In this document: positions 46,768 to 60,270 of the stretch, one piece after another
Layout: each line of letters opens with the position of its first letter
How positions within the stretch are numbered: position 1 is the first letter of the stretch
Assembly: GCF_017876755.1 (NCBI RefSeq)
Contig: NZ_JAGIOO010000001.1
Coordinates: 6,557,786 to 6,621,785 of the forward strand
Reading direction: 5' to 3'
From: Crossiella equi
GTDB taxonomy: Bacteria > Actinomycetota > Actinomycetes > Mycobacteriales > Pseudonocardiaceae
DNA length: 64,000 nt
Notes under the pieces: generated by a model
Told to the model about the DNA's origin: nothing
The model's input: only the letters and a program-made list of their open reading frames with translations
Database searches by the model: none
Program-made: the position numbers and the translations under genes

Positions 46768-46788
46768 ACGGGGCCGACGGTCCGGTTG

Positions 46789-46794
46789 TAGGGT
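46789..46794 (+). promoter_or_regulatory. -10 box for the TIGR03085 gene
   Basis: TAGGGT, 6 nt before the ATG at 46801; leaderless-type spacing. Confidence 0.5.
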
Positions 46795-46800
46795 GGCGGC

Positions 46801-48405
<1,605 letters not shown>

Positions 48406-48406
<1 letters not shown>

Positions 48407-50100
48407 TGACAGCTATCGCGGCGGCGTTGCCCACCAACAAGCCAGGCCCGCTGCCCGAAGGCGGCCTCCGTGTTGTCGCCCTCGGCGGCATCGGTGAGGT
48501 CGGCCGCAACATGACCGTTTTCGAGCACAGCGGGCGCATGCTCGTCGTCGACTGCGGGGTGCTCTTCCCCGAGGACGACGCGCCCGGTGTCGACCTGATC
48601 CTGCCGGACTTCCGCGCGTTGGAGGACCGGCTCGACGACATCGACGCGCTCGTGCTCACGCACGGCCACGAGGACCACATCGGCGCGGTGCCGTTCCTGC
48701 TGCGCCTGCGCCCGGACCTGCCGGTGGTGGGCTCGCGGTTCACGCTCGCGCTGCTCGCCGCCAAGTGCAAGGAGCACCGGCAGAACCCGGTCCTGATCGA
48801 GGTGGTCGAGGGCGAGCACCGCTCGTTCGGGCCGTTCGAGCTGCAGTTCCTCGCCGTCAACCACTCGATCCCGGACGCGCTGGCGGTCGCCATCCGCACC
48901 GACGCCGGGCTCGTGCTGCACACCGGCGACATCAAGCTCGACCAGCTCCCCCTGGACGGGCGCCTCACCGACCTGGCCGGGTTCCACCGGCTGGGTGACG
49001 AGGGTGTGGACCTGTTCCTGGTCGACTCCACCAACGCCGAGGTGCCCGGGTTCGTCACGCCGGAGCGCCAGATCGGGCCGGTGCTGGACGGGGTGATCGG
49101 CAAGGCGCGGCAGCGGGTGATTGTGGCCTGCTTCGCCAGCCACGTGCACCGCGTGCAGCAGGTGCTGGACGTGGCCGCCGCACACGGCCGCCGCGTCACC
49201 TTCGTCGGGCGGTCCATGGTGCGCAACATGGGCATCGCCGCCGAGCTCGGCCTGCTCACCGTGCCCAGCGGCCTCCTGGTCGACCTGGACGAGGCCATGC
49301 AGATGCCCGAGGACCAGGTGGTGTTCGTCTCCACCGGGTCGCAGGGTGAGCCCCTGTCGGCGCTCTCGCGCATGGCGCGGGGCGAGCACCGGCAGATCAG
49401 CATCCGAGCCGGGGACATGGTCGTGCTGGCCAGCTCGCTCATCCCGGGCAACGAGACTGCGGTGTTCGGTGTGGTCAACGGGCTGGTCCGGCTGGGCGCG
49501 CAGGTCGTGCACCAGGGCACCGCGAAGGTGCACGTCTCCGGGCACGCCTCCGCCGGTGAGCTGCTCTACCTGTACAACGCGGTGCGGCCGAGCAACGTGA
49601 TGCCGGTGCACGGCGAGTGGCGGCACCTGCGCGCCAACGCCGAGCTGGCCACTCTCACCGGCGTGCCCGCCGAGCGGGTGGTCATCGCCGAGGACGGCGT
49701 GGTGGTCGACCTGGTCGACGGCGCGGCGAGCATCGTCGGGCGGGTCGAGGTCGGGCACGTGTACGTGGACGGCCTGTCCGTCGGCGACGTCGGCGAGTCC
49801 ACGCTCTCCGACCGGCTGGTGCTCGGCGAGGGCGGGTTCATCGCGATCACCGTCGCCGTGGACACCGCCACCGGTCGCGCGGTCGCGCCGCCGACGGTGT
49901 CCGGACGAGGCTTCTCCGACGACCCGAAGGCACTGGACCAGGTCGTGCCGCTGGTGGAGATGGAGCTGGCGCGCACCGAGACGGAGAACATCACCGACCC
50001 GCACCGCATCGCCCAGTCGGTGCGCCGGGTCGTGGGGCGCTGGGTCGCCGAGACCTACCGCCGCCGCCCGATGATCGTGCCCACCGTCATCCCCCTGTGA
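48406..50100 (+). CDS. rnj: Ribonuclease J
   Basis: A 564-residue metallo-beta-lactamase-fold ribonuclease with endo- and 5'-3' exonuclease activity. Zinc motif HGHEDHIG at residues 86-93, then the beta-CASP domain (from about 220 to 370: ACFASHVHRVQQVLD, GRSMVRNMGIAAELG, FVSTGSQGEPLSALSRMA) and the C-terminal domain. GTG start overlapping the dapA stop. In actinobacteria RNase J processes rRNA and mRNA alongside PNPase, also in this window. Confidence 0.97.
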
Positions 50101-50876
50101 CCGGCCCCGGTATCGACCAGGGCTGGGACAGCCACACCGCACTCGTCGAGGGCCGCTGGATCCACCGGCGGCCCCGCCGGGCGGACGTCGCCGTGCGCCT
50201 GCGCCGCGAAACCACTTTCCTCCCCTGGCTGGCCGACCGCCTGCCGCTGGCGGTACCGCGCCCGGAGCTCGTCCGGACCGACCCGCTGGAGGTCCGGCAC
50301 GCGCTCGTCCCGGGCGAGGGCACCGAAGACCCGGTGGCCGAGCACGGCGCCGCGCTGGGCGCCTTCCTGCGCGCGCTGCACACCACGCCGGTGGCGGCGG
50401 CGGTCGAGCGGGGGCTGACGGACGGGGCCACCGCGCGGGCGGACCTGGCCAGCGCGGTCGAGGGCTTCCGCAGTCAGGTGCTGCCCCGCCTGGACGCCTC
50501 TTACCGGGCCCGGGGTGCCGAGCTGCTCGAGGAGGTGCTGGCGGCGCCCGCCGACACCGTCGTGCACGGGGACCTGGGGCCGGAGCACGTGCTGTCCGAG
50601 GGCTCGCGGCTGACCGGGGTCATCGACTTCACCGACGCGCACGTGGGCGATGCCGCGGTCGACCTCGCGTGGGCGCTGTACGGCACGTCCGCCCCGTGTG
50701 CGGCCGCGCTGGCGCAGGCCTACGGCGGCGTGAGCGCTGACCTGCGGCGACGGGCGTTGGCGTGGCACCGGCTCGGGCCGTGGTTCGAGGTGGTGCACTG
50801 CTTGCGGCTCGGGCGGGCGGAGGAGGTCGGGTCCGGGCTGGCCGGGGTGCGGGCGAGGCTGGACGAGGTGGGCTGA
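50097..50876 (+). CDS. Phosphotransferase family protein (APH-like)
   Basis: A 259-residue kinase-fold protein. Catalytic HGDLGPEHVL near residue 156 (Brenner-type H-x-D, with H in place of the usual N) and IDFTDAHVGDAAVDLAW near 176 (the DFG-like Asp). It starts on a GTG overlapping the rnj stop. Could phosphorylate an aminoglycoside-like or small alcohol substrate; no resistance role can be claimed. The replacement of the metal-binding Asn is unusual. Confidence 0.8.
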   Translation: MTGPGIDQGWDSHTALVEGRWIHRRPRRADVAVRLRRETTFLPWLADRLPLAVPRPELVRTDPLEVRHALVPGEGTEDPVAEHGAALGAFLRALHTTPVAAAVERGLTDGATARADLASAVEGFRSQVLPRLDASYRARGAELLEEVLAAPADTVVHGDLGPEHVLSEGSRLTGVIDFTDAHVGDAAVDLAWALYGTSAPCAAALAQAYGGVSADLRRRALAWHRLGPWFEVVHCLRLGRAEEVGSGLAGVRARLDEVG

Positions 50877-50883
50877 GGGCCCG

Positions 50884-51828
50884 CTACCCGGTGGGCCCGG
50901 GCTGGGCCCGGCTCGGCAGCTGGGCCAGCACCACGCCGGTGAGCAGGACCGACGCGCCCGTCAGCTGCACCGCGGTCAGCGTCTCGCCGAGCAGCAGCCA
51001 GGCCACCGCGGCGGCGACCACGACCTCCGCCGTGGCCAGCACGCCCGCCACCGGGGCGGTCAGGAAGCGCAGCGAGAGGATGCCGGTCAGGTAGGCGCCC
51101 ACCGTGCCGACCAGGACCACCCAGGCCAGCAGCGCCCAGCCGGGTGGTCCGAGGGCGGTGGGTTCGGCCAGCAGCCGGAGCGGGAGCCGCCAGGGCGGGG
51201 AGACCACGGCCATCGCCAGTGCGCCCACCGCGGTGCCCAGCGCGGCCAGGGCGATCGGGTCGCGGCCGGTGGTCACGCCGTGTTCGCCCAGCAGGAAGTA
51301 GCCCGCCAGGCAGAGGGCCGCGCCGAAGCCCGCCAGGACGCCCAGGCCGTCCAGGTGGGAGTCGCGCCACACCTCGCCGATGAGGGCCAGACCCAGGAGG
51401 GCGCAGGCCGCCGCCACCCAGGTGAGCGGGCGCAGGCGGCGGCGCTGCACGAACCGGGCCCACAGGGCCACCAGAACCGGGCCCAGGTACTCCAGCAGCA
51501 GGGCGATGCCCACCGGCAGGCGGGACACGGCGGTGAAGTAGAAGGCCTGGATGCCGACGAAGGCCACCAGGCCGTAGGCCACGACCAGCGGGAGCTCGCG
51601 TGCGCGCAACCGCAGGGCGGCGGGGGAGCGCAGCAGCGCGAGGAGCAGGAACACCAGGGCCGCGCCGGTGATGCGCAGCTGCGTGAGCTGCCACGGCGAC
51701 ACGCCGAGCCCGATCACCAGCTTCGCCACCGGGCCCGCGCTGCCGAAGCACACCGCGGAGACGGTGACCAGCACGAGCCCCGCCACTGCCGCGCGTCGCG
51801 GGGCCGGGGTGGCGGGGCCGGCGGTCAT
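50884..51828 (-). CDS. EamA/DMT family transporter
   Basis: A 314-residue membrane protein with 10 helices in two EamA repeats (first about 10-145, second about 165-305). Motifs such as PVAKLVIGLGVSPWQLTQLRI, SRLPVGIALLLEYLGPVLVAL and AGVLATAEVVVAAAVAWLLLGE are typical of drug/metabolite exporters. The ATG at 51828 sits downstream of an operator-like palindrome. Substrate unknown. Confidence 0.88.
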   Translation of the reverse strand: MTAGPATPAPRRAAVAGLVLVTVSAVCFGSAGPVAKLVIGLGVSPWQLTQLRITGAALVFLLLALLRSPAALRLRARELPLVVAYGLVAFVGIQAFYFTAVSRLPVGIALLLEYLGPVLVALWARFVQRRRLRPLTWVAAACALLGLALIGEVWRDSHLDGLGVLAGFGAALCLAGYFLLGEHGVTTGRDPIALAALGTAVGALAMAVVSPPWRLPLRLLAEPTALGPPGWALLAWVVLVGTVGAYLTGILSLRFLTAPVAGVLATAEVVVAAAVAWLLLGETLTAVQLTGASVLLTGVVLAQLPSRAQPGPTG

Positions 51829-51854
51829 CGGGTCGCGGGCGGCCGAGCAAGCGC

Positions 51855-51878
51855 ATACGGCTTGTGCGCAAGCTGTAT
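51855..51878. promoter_or_regulatory. Operator-like palindrome before the EamA gene
   Basis: A 24-bp imperfect palindrome: ATACGGCTTG at 51855-51864, 4-nt spacer, CAAGCTGTAT at 51869-51878 (one mismatch). It lies 26 nt upstream of the EamA start, where a repressor would block transcription. Confidence 0.6.
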
Positions 51879-51978
51879 ACCGTGCTGGTGGCTGGCCGCG
51901 ACCGGTCCGGCCGCCGTGCCCGGTCCGGTCCCGGCAAGCGGGGCGGAGCCGGTCACGGGTGGGCCGGGGAAGCGGTCG

Positions 51979-52812
51979 TCACAGCTGGTCGGGGGTCCAC
52001 GGGCTCTTCGACTCGGTGGGCCGGGTCGGGTCGTGGAACTTCATCCGGTCCAGCTCACCGGGGCGGACTCGGACCAGGCCGGTGGCGATCGCGCGCATGA
52101 TGCGGTCGCGCGCCCGCGAGGCGTCGCCCGGCTTCTTCGAGGACAGGTCCGACAGGTCCACCGGGGCGCCGAAGTGCACGCGGAAGGTCGGCCGACGCCG
52201 CACCGCGCGGAACCAGGACATCATCAGCGGCTTGAAGTCGGCCCACCCGGACACCACGAGCGTGCCCCAGATGACCGCCTCGTGCGCGCCCCACTGGCTG
52301 ACCGGGATGACCGTGGCGTCCGCGCCCAGCGCGATGCGCGCCGCGCCGGTCTTGCCCTTCTCCGGCCACATCAGCGGGTCGCGGGAGACCCGGCCCTCGG
52401 GGTAGATGATCAGCGTGTGGCCCTCCTGGAGGGCCTCGATCGCGTTGTCCATGGCCTGGGTGACCGTGCGTTTGCCCCGGTCGACGCGGACGTGGCCGCA
52501 GCGCCGCCACACCCAGCCCACGATTGGGGCGTCGAAGAGGCCGCCGGTGGACATCAGCGACGGCGTGATGCCCGCCTTGTGGCAGGCCGCCACCATCACG
52601 AAGCCGTCGAAGACCCCGATGTGGTTGGTGGCCAGCAGCAGCGGGCGCCCCCGCAGCTCGGCGGGCAGCTCACCGGTGACCTCGAGCTTGCCGGTGAGGG
52701 CGACGAAAGCGCGGTCGGCGGCCATCAGCGCCCGCCACAGCCTGGGTGAGCGCTTGGAACGCGGAGACGAGCGGCGTGTCGGCTCGTCGGGGACCGAATG
52801 CAAGGCAACCAT
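51979..52812 (-). CDS. 1-acyl-sn-glycerol-3-phosphate acyltransferase family protein
   Basis: A 277-residue PlsC-type acyltransferase. Motif NHIGVFD near 64-70 (H-x4-D), the glycerophosphate-binding segment GHVRVDRGKR, and PEGRVSRDP near 137-145. Probably makes phosphatidic acid from lysophosphatidate at the inner membrane, or modifies another acceptor. The ATG at 52812 is chosen; the 14 residues before it in the longer frame are not family-like. Divergent from ftsK. Confidence 0.88.
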   Translation of the reverse strand: MVALHSVPDEPTRRSSPRSKRSPRLWRALMAADRAFVALTGKLEVTGELPAELRGRPLLLATNHIGVFDGFVMVAACHKAGITPSLMSTGGLFDAPIVGWVWRRCGHVRVDRGKRTVTQAMDNAIEALQEGHTLIIYPEGRVSRDPLMWPEKGKTGAARIALGADATVIPVSQWGAHEAVIWGTLVVSGWADFKPLMMSWFRAVRRRPTFRVHFGAPVDLSDLSSKKPGDASRARDRIMRAIATGLVRVRPGELDRMKFHDPTRPTESKSPWTPDQL

Positions 52813-52919
52813 GACGGATGCAGCATGGCACGCCCGCCGAGCGCCCGGCACCAAGACTTCGCAATTCGTCGTCGGTGGGGCTGGTGGGGCCAGGGTCTAC
52901 CACTGTGACTCGTGGGACG

Positions 52920-55439
<2,520 letters not shown>

Positions 55440-55468
55440 CCGCGTCGGCCGCACGAGGCCCGAACAGG

Positions 55469-55510
55469 CGAGGACCCCGGTCCGCACACCCGTGGCGGCC
55501 GGGGTCCTCG
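55469..55510. terminator. Terminator after ftsK
   Basis: CGAGGACCCCGG and its complement (55469-55480 with 55499-55510), a 12-bp stem whose 18-nt loop contains a further CCGC/GCGG pairing. Confidence 0.85.
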
Positions 55511-55585
55511 TGTGTCGTGGTGCAGGGTCGGTCTGTGGTGCAGGGGCCGTGCGTTGTGCAGGGATGTCCGCGCAGGGTGCGGGGG

Positions 55586-56017
55586 TCAGGTACCCCAGCG
55601 GCGCACGGCCGCGTAGTACACGTCGGCGATGCGGTTGCACGCCCAGTTGCCGTTGCAGATGCCGTACAGGTCGGATTTGAACTTGTTGTCGATGCGCAGC
55701 TTCATGTCGGCGTTCCACCGACCCTGCTTCTTCATGTTCCGGTAGCCGAAGTCGTGCCGCCAGCAGCCCGGCTTGAAGTCGAACCCGACCGGCTTGTCCG
55801 GTGACCACGAGCAGGCGTCCGAGGACCAGTCGAGCTGGCCGTTGTACGGGCGCTGCGCGCGGATCGAGGAGAACTGGCTGAGCGACTTGCTGAACAGGTA
55901 GTCGTCGGTGACCGCGCGGATGTCGACGGCCTGGGCCGAGCCCGAGCCGGCGAGCAACCCGACGGTCGCCGCGAGCGCGACGAAGGCGCTGGTGAGGAGT
56001 TTGCGGAAACGGTTCAC
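55586..56017 (-). CDS. Secreted phospholipase A2
   Basis: A 143-residue exported enzyme of the prokaryotic PLA2 family (as in Streptomyces violaceoruber). Signal peptide from the GTG at 56017 (VNRFRKLLTSAFVAL) to AQA at about residue 30. The catalytic pair is His88-Asp89 in CWRHDFGYRN, with Cys pairs (for example Cys69 and Cys85) to stabilise the fold and a Ca-binding loop upstream. Cleaves the sn-2 ester of phospholipids. A longer frame to 56134 adds no export signal. Confidence 0.9.
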   Translation of the reverse strand: MNRFRKLLTSAFVALAATVGLLAGSGSAQAVDIRAVTDDYLFSKSLSQFSSIRAQRPYNGQLDWSSDACSWSPDKPVGFDFKPGCWRHDFGYRNMKKQGRWNADMKLRIDNKFKSDLYGICNGNWACNRIADVYYAAVRRWGT

Positions 56018-56144
56018 GGTGTACCCCAGTTCTGTGTGAGGTCTACACCGAGGCTTCCTACCCGCCGGTAGTGGCAGTTGGCTGCACTCCGTCGGAAGAT
56101 TGAGTGAAGGCTTGACGGATGTGGCCGGGGCCACATCCCCCCGC

Positions 56145-56648
56145 TCAGAGTTCCAGCAGCATGCGCGAGTTGCCCAGGGTGTTGGGCTTGACGTAGGGCA
56201 GGTCGAGGAACTCCGCGACGCCCTTGTCCGGTGAGCGGCGGATCTCCTCGTAGATCTCCGGCGTCACCGGGGTGCCCTGGATCTCGACGAACCCGTGGCG
56301 GCGGAAGAAGTCCTGCTCGAAGGTCAGCACGAAGATCCGCAGCAGCCCCAGCTGGTTGGCCACGTCCACGAGCTGCCGCACGATCGCCCCGCCCACGCCC
56401 TTGCCACGGGTGCTCGGGTCCACCGCCACCGTGCGGATCTCGGCCAGGTCCTCCCACAGCACGTGCAGGGCACCGCAGCCGACCAGGGAACCGTCCAGCT
56501 CCGCGACCCAGAACTCCTGCACGGTCTCGTACAGGGTCACCAAGTCCTTCTCAAGCAGGATGTCCTTGGTCGCGTACAGGTCCACGAGGGCCTTCATGGA
56601 CCGCACGTCCCGCGTCCGCGCGCGGCGCACGGTGATCGCGTCACTCAC
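56145..56648 (-). CDS. argA: Amino-acid N-acetyltransferase (ArgA-type GNAT)
   Basis: A 167-residue GNAT corresponding to mycobacterial ArgA (Rv2747), the first step of arginine synthesis from glutamate. Signature blocks: YATKDILLEKDL, EFWVAELDGSLVGCGALHV, AEIRTVAVDPSTRGKGVGGAIV (acetyl-CoA loop near 80) and FFRRHGFVEI. The GTG at 56648 has TACGTT 8 nt upstream. It lies opposite to ftsK and rimO, as Rv2747 does beside Rv2748c. Confidence 0.86.
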   Translation of the reverse strand: MSDAITVRRARTRDVRSMKALVDLYATKDILLEKDLVTLYETVQEFWVAELDGSLVGCGALHVLWEDLAEIRTVAVDPSTRGKGVGGAIVRQLVDVANQLGLLRIFVLTFEQDFFRRHGFVEIQGTPVTPEIYEEIRRSPDKGVAEFLDLPYVKPNTLGNSRMLLEL

Positions 56649-56656
56649 AACCGATC

Positions 56657-56662
56657 AACGTA
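56657..56662 (-). promoter_or_regulatory. -10 box for argA
   Basis: TACGTT on the minus strand, 8 nt before the GTG at 56648; leaderless-type spacing. Confidence 0.4.
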
Positions 56663-56736
56663 ATCGCTCCGGAGGGGAATGGGTTCCCCCGGTTCCCTCA
56701 AGTCTTCTTTCTCTCAATACTTTTTCGCCTCCGGCG

Positions 56737-57474
56737 TCATTCCGCACGCGACCCGAACGAGTCTCGTATCCCGGCCGCCCGCTCCGGGGGCGCGTAGACC
56801 CGGGCACGGGTGTAGGCGCGGCCGCGCAGGGCCCGCTCCGCGCCGCCGCGCGCGTCCACGAGCACGACGCTGCCCGGGTCACCGTCGGAGAGCCAGTCGT
56901 CGGCCCGGCCGCGCACCTCCGGCAGCGGGCGCAGCCCCGGCAGCACCTCGTCGAGCACCCGGCGCACCCAGCCGGACTCCCCGTGCAGCAGCCCGGCCTC
57001 GGCCAGCTCGCCGCCGGCCACCGCGCGCCGGACCGACTCGGTCAGCGCGACCGCCTCCACCCAGCCCTCGACGCTGCCGTGGAAGGCCACCCAGCCGAGC
57101 TCGCTGAACTCCATGCCGAGCTCCCCGGCCTCGTCCAGCTCGTATCCGGCCACCGCGTCGAGCCCGCCCGCCGGTCCGGGCGCGGCGTGCCCGGCGTCGA
57201 ACACCCAGCCCCGGGACGGGCGGAACCACGGTCCGCTCACAGCGAACACGCGCAGCCCCTCGTCCTGCCGCCGCAGCGGGGGCAGCACCAGACCACCCCA
57301 CCGGGACTGGAACTCAGCCATCCGGTGCACCACCGCCTCGGGCGCCTGCCCGTCCAACCGCACCCGAAGTGCACCCGGAGGAGGGACCTCCACGCGGTTG
57401 GCCACCCGTTGGAGGTAACTCCGGGCGCGGCCGGACAACGCGTCCAGGTCGTCGAGGACGTGCGGCGGGATCAT
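56737..57474 (-). CDS. Conserved protein of unknown function
   Basis: A 245-residue soluble protein. I do not recognise its family. Visible features: an Arg-rich start (DALSGRARSYLQRVANRV), a strand-rich middle with FQSRWGGLVLPPLRRQ and the acidic FSELGWVAFHG around 130. No membrane segment or signal peptide. The ATG at 57474 is chosen over the GTG at 57483 because TACCGT sits 7 nt before it. Lies between argA and rimO, transcribed leftward. Confidence 0.7.
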   Translation of the reverse strand: MIPPHVLDDLDALSGRARSYLQRVANRVEVPPPGALRVRLDGQAPEAVVHRMAEFQSRWGGLVLPPLRRQDEGLRVFAVSGPWFRPSRGWVFDAGHAAPGPAGGLDAVAGYELDEAGELGMEFSELGWVAFHGSVEGWVEAVALTESVRRAVAGGELAEAGLLHGESGWVRRVLDEVLPGLRPLPEVRGRADDWLSDGDPGSVVLVDARGGAERALRGRAYTRARVYAPPERAAGIRDSFGSRAE

Positions 57475-57481
57475 GGTCACC

Positions 57482-57487
57482 ACGGTA
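57482..57487 (-). promoter_or_regulatory. -10 box for the 57474 gene
   Basis: TACCGT on the minus strand, 7 nt before the ATG at 57474; it supports that start. Confidence 0.4.
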
Positions 57488-57548
57488 TGCGCCGCCCGCC
57501 GGGCGGTCCCGGTACCCGGCCGTGGATTTGATCATGTTCCGAGCCGGT

Positions 57549-57554
57549 TACCCT
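57549..57554 (+). promoter_or_regulatory. -10 box for rimO
   Basis: TACCCT, 7 nt before the GTG at 57562; leaderless-type spacing. Confidence 0.5.
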
Positions 57555-57561
57555 GATCGAC

Positions 57562-59007
57562 GTGTCTGCCACGTCCACCTCCCGTCGGGTCGCGCTGCTC
57601 ACCCTCGGCTGCGCGCGCAACGAAGTCGATTCCGAGGAGCTGGCCGGCCGCCTGACCGCCGGCGGCTGGAACCTGGTCGACACCGGCGAGGAGTCCGAGG
57701 ACGCGGCCGAGAACGCCGATGTGATCGTGGTCAACACCTGCGGCTTCGTCGAGGGCGCCAAGAAGGACTCCATCGACATGCTGCTGGCCGCCTCGGACAC
57801 CGGGGCCAAGGTCGTCGCGGTCGGCTGCTTCGCCGAGCGCTACGGCAAGGAGCTGGCCGACCAGCTGCCCGAGGCCAGTGCGGTGCTCGGCTTCGACCAC
57901 TACCCGGACCTGGCCGCGCGCCTGGACGACGTGGTGGCGGGCAAGGCCATCGAGTCGCACGTGCCGGTCGACCGCCGCACGCTGCTGCCCATCACCCCGG
58001 TGCAGCGCCCCCAGGCCGCCGACCAGGTCTCCGTGCCCGGCCACGGCTGGCTGCCCACCAACGTGCAGCGCCGCCGCCTGGACAACGCGCCCGTGGCCGC
58101 GCTCAAGATCGCCTCCGGCTGCGACCGCCGCTGCACCTTCTGCGCCATCCCGTCCTTCCGCGGCGCCTTCGTCTCCCGCCCGGCCGAGGAGATCCTCGGC
58201 GAGGCCGCCTGGCTGGCCCAGCACGGCGCCCGCGAGGTCTTCCTGGTCAGCGAGAACTCCACCTCCTACGGCAAGGACCTCGGCGACGTGCGCGCGCTGG
58301 AGGCCCTGCTGCCCCGGCTGGCCGCGGTGCCCGGCATCGACCGCGTGCGCGTGTCCTACCTGCAGCCCGCCGAGACCCGTCCCGGCCTGGTCAAGGCCAT
58401 CGCCACCACTCCGGGTGTGGCCGACTACTTCGACCTGTCCTTCCAGCACTCCAGCGAGACCGTGCTGCGCCGCATGCGCCGCTTCGGCAACACCGACTCC
58501 TTCCTGGAGCTGGTCAAGCAGATCCGCGCGTACTCGCCCACCGCGGGCATCCGTACCAACGTCATCGTCGGTTTCCCCGGCGAGACCGAGGAGGAGCTCG
58601 CCGAGCTGGAGCGCTTCCTCACCGAGGCCCAGCTCGACGCGGTCGGCGTGTTCGGCTACTCCGACGAGGACGGCACCGAGGCCGAGGGCTTCGGCGACAA
58701 GGTCGACCCGGACGTGGTCGGCGAGCGCGTGCACCGGATCTCGCAGCTGGTCGACGAGCTGGTCGCCCAGCGCGCCGAGGACCGCGTGGGTGATGAGGTC
58801 GTGGTGCTCATCGAGCACGAGGAGACCGAGGAGATGCACTGCTCCGGCCGCGCGGCGCACCAGGCGCCCGAGGTCGACGGCGAGTGCGTCGTGCACGAAC
58901 CCGACGGGCTCAAGATCGGCGACCTGGTGCGCTGCCGGGTCATCGCCGCCGAGGGCGTCGACCTGGTGGTGGAGCAGCTCGAGGTGCTGCCGCGGAGTGG
59001 GACGTGA
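57562..59007 (+). CDS. rimO: Ribosomal protein S12 methylthiotransferase RimO
   Basis: A 481-residue radical-SAM enzyme that methylthiolates Asp-88 of ribosomal protein S12. N-terminal MTTase domain with three cluster cysteines ([23 protein letters not shown]). Radical SAM motif CDRRCTFC at Cys187, Cys191 and Cys194, followed by IPSFRG and the [10 protein letters not shown] block. TRAM domain at the C-terminus. Leaderless GTG start; the TGA overlaps the pgsA start (GTGA). Confidence 0.96.
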   Translation: MSATSTSRRVALLTLGCARNEVDSEELAGRLTAGGWNLVDTGEESEDAAENADVIVVNTCGFVEGAKKDSIDMLLAASDTGAKVVAVGCFAERYGKELADQLPEASAVLGFDHYPDLAARLDDVVAGKAIESHVPVDRRTLLPITPVQRPQAADQVSVPGHGWLPTNVQRRRLDNAPVAALKIASGCDRRCTFCAIPSFRGAFVSRPAEEILGEAAWLAQHGAREVFLVSENSTSYGKDLGDVRALEALLPRLAAVPGIDRVRVSYLQPAETRPGLVKAIATTPGVADYFDLSFQHSSETVLRRMRRFGNTDSFLELVKQIRAYSPTAGIRTNVIVGFPGETEEELAELERFLTEAQLDAVGVFGYSDEDGTEAEGFGDKVDPDVVGERVHRISQLVDELVAQRAEDRVGDEVVVLIEHEETEEMHCSGRAAHQAPEVDGECVVHEPDGLKIGDLVRCRVIAAEGVDLVVEQLEVLPRSGT

Positions 59008-59612
59008 GCTCAGCCGGTCAGGGCGCTGACCGAGGGGACGCGGTGGCGGAGGGCGCACTGCCCGCCGTCCCGATCCTCAACATCGCCAACCTGCTGACGA
59101 TCTCGCGGCTGGTGCTCGTCCCGGTCTTCATCATCGCGCTGTTCGCCGGCGGCGGGCACGAGCCGGGCTGGCGCTGGGTGGCCTGGGGCATCTTCGCGCT
59201 GGCGGCCATCACCGACCGCATCGACGGCGCGCTGGCCCGCAAGCACGGCCTGGTCACCGACTTCGGCAAGATCGCCGACCCGATCGCGGACAAGGCGCTC
59301 ACCGGGTCCGCGCTCATCGGCCTGAGCGTGCTCGGCGACCTGCCCTGGTGGGTCACCGTGGTCATCCTGGCCCGTGAGCTCGGCATCACGCTCCTGCGGT
59401 TCTGGGTCATCCGCTTCGGCGTCATCCCGGCCAGCCGGGGCGGCAAGGCCAAGACGCTGGCCCAGGTCGTGGCCATCGGCCTGTACGTGCTGCCGCTGCC
59501 GTCGGTGTTCGACCCGCTGCTGTGGACCACCATGGGCATCGCGCTGCTGCTCACCGTCGGCACCGCCGTGGACTACGTGGTACAGGCGCTGCGGCTGCGC
59601 GCGGGCAGGTGA
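59004..59612 (+). CDS. pgsA: CDP-alcohol phosphatidyltransferase (PgsA)
   Basis: A 202-residue membrane enzyme with about 4-5 helices. The family motif DG-x2-AR...G-x3-D-x3-D is visible as [12 protein letters not shown] followed by [12 protein letters not shown] (around 70-92). It makes phosphatidylglycerophosphate from CDP-diacylglycerol, or another phospholipid headgroup. GTG overlapping the rimO stop; position equals Rv2746c (PgsA3). Confidence 0.93.
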   Translation: MSSAGQGADRGDAVAEGALPAVPILNIANLLTISRLVLVPVFIIALFAGGGHEPGWRWVAWGIFALAAITDRIDGALARKHGLVTDFGKIADPIADKALTGSALIGLSVLGDLPWWVTVVILARELGITLLRFWVIRFGVIPASRGGKAKTLAQVVAIGLYVLPLPSVFDPLLWTTMGIALLLTVGTAVDYVVQALRLRAGR

Positions 59613-59622
59613 GCTCACCCAC

Positions 59623-60159
59623 ATGACCGGGCCGGGCATCGCGGGTGGGCGGGGCGAGGCGCACGGGGCCGAGGACATCGACCCGGTCGCCGCCGTGCTG
59701 GTCGCCGCCCTGTGGGCGCGCGGGCAGACCGTGGCCACCGCCGAGTCGCTGACCGCGGGCCTGCTCGCGGCCACCCTGGCCGAGGTGCCCGGGGCCAGCG
59801 CGGTGCTGCGCGGCGGGCTCGTCGTCTACGCCGCCGAGCTCAAGCACACCCTCGCCGGGGTGGACGCCGGGCTGCTGGCCGAGCACGGAGCGGTGCACCC
59901 CGAGGTCGCCGCCCAGCTCGCCGCCGGCGCCCGCGAGCGCTGCGGGGCCGACTGGGGCATCGGGCTCACCGGCGTGGCCGGGCCGGACCCGCAGGACGGT
60001 GTCGCCCCCGGCACGGTGCACCTGGGCATCGCCGGGCCGACCGGTGTGACAGTGCGCACGCTGGAGCTGCCGGGGGAGCGCGCGGAGGTCCGCCGGGGGG
60101 CCGTTCGAGTGGCCCTGGAGTCACTCCAGGTGGACCTCGGCGCGGCATCCGGGGAATGA
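59623..60159 (+). CDS. CinA family protein (C-terminal amidase domain)
   Basis: A 178-residue protein equal to the C-terminal domain of CinA: TVATAESLTAGLLAATL near 36, then the SAVLRGGLVVYAAELK, GIGLTGVAGPDPQDG and GTVHLGIAGP blocks. This domain acts as nicotinamide mononucleotide deamidase in other bacteria. The ATG at 59623 has GGTGA about 9 nt upstream. It sits between pgsA and clgR, as in Streptomyces. Confidence 0.9.
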   Translation: MTGPGIAGGRGEAHGAEDIDPVAAVLVAALWARGQTVATAESLTAGLLAATLAEVPGASAVLRGGLVVYAAELKHTLAGVDAGLLAEHGAVHPEVAAQLAAGARERCGADWGIGLTGVAGPDPQDGVAPGTVHLGIAGPTGVTVRTLELPGERAEVRRGAVRVALESLQVDLGAASGE

Positions 60160-60176
60160 TCCGGGCGAGAACTCCG

Positions 60177-60191
60177 TTCGCTCTTGGCGAA
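60177..60191. promoter_or_regulatory. ClgR-type operator
   Basis: TTCGC-TCTTG-GCGAA, a perfect inverted repeat with the CGC-N5-GCG core known for ClgR in actinobacteria. It lies 80 nt upstream of the clgR start, which fits autoregulation. TACCGT at 60231-60236 may be the -10. Confidence 0.75.
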
Positions 60192-60270
60192 GTATCCCCG
60201 TGATCGCCACTGAGCGACCGTCGCGCTCGGTACCGTGGTCCCCACGGGCCTGGCCGAAAGGAGGCACGCG

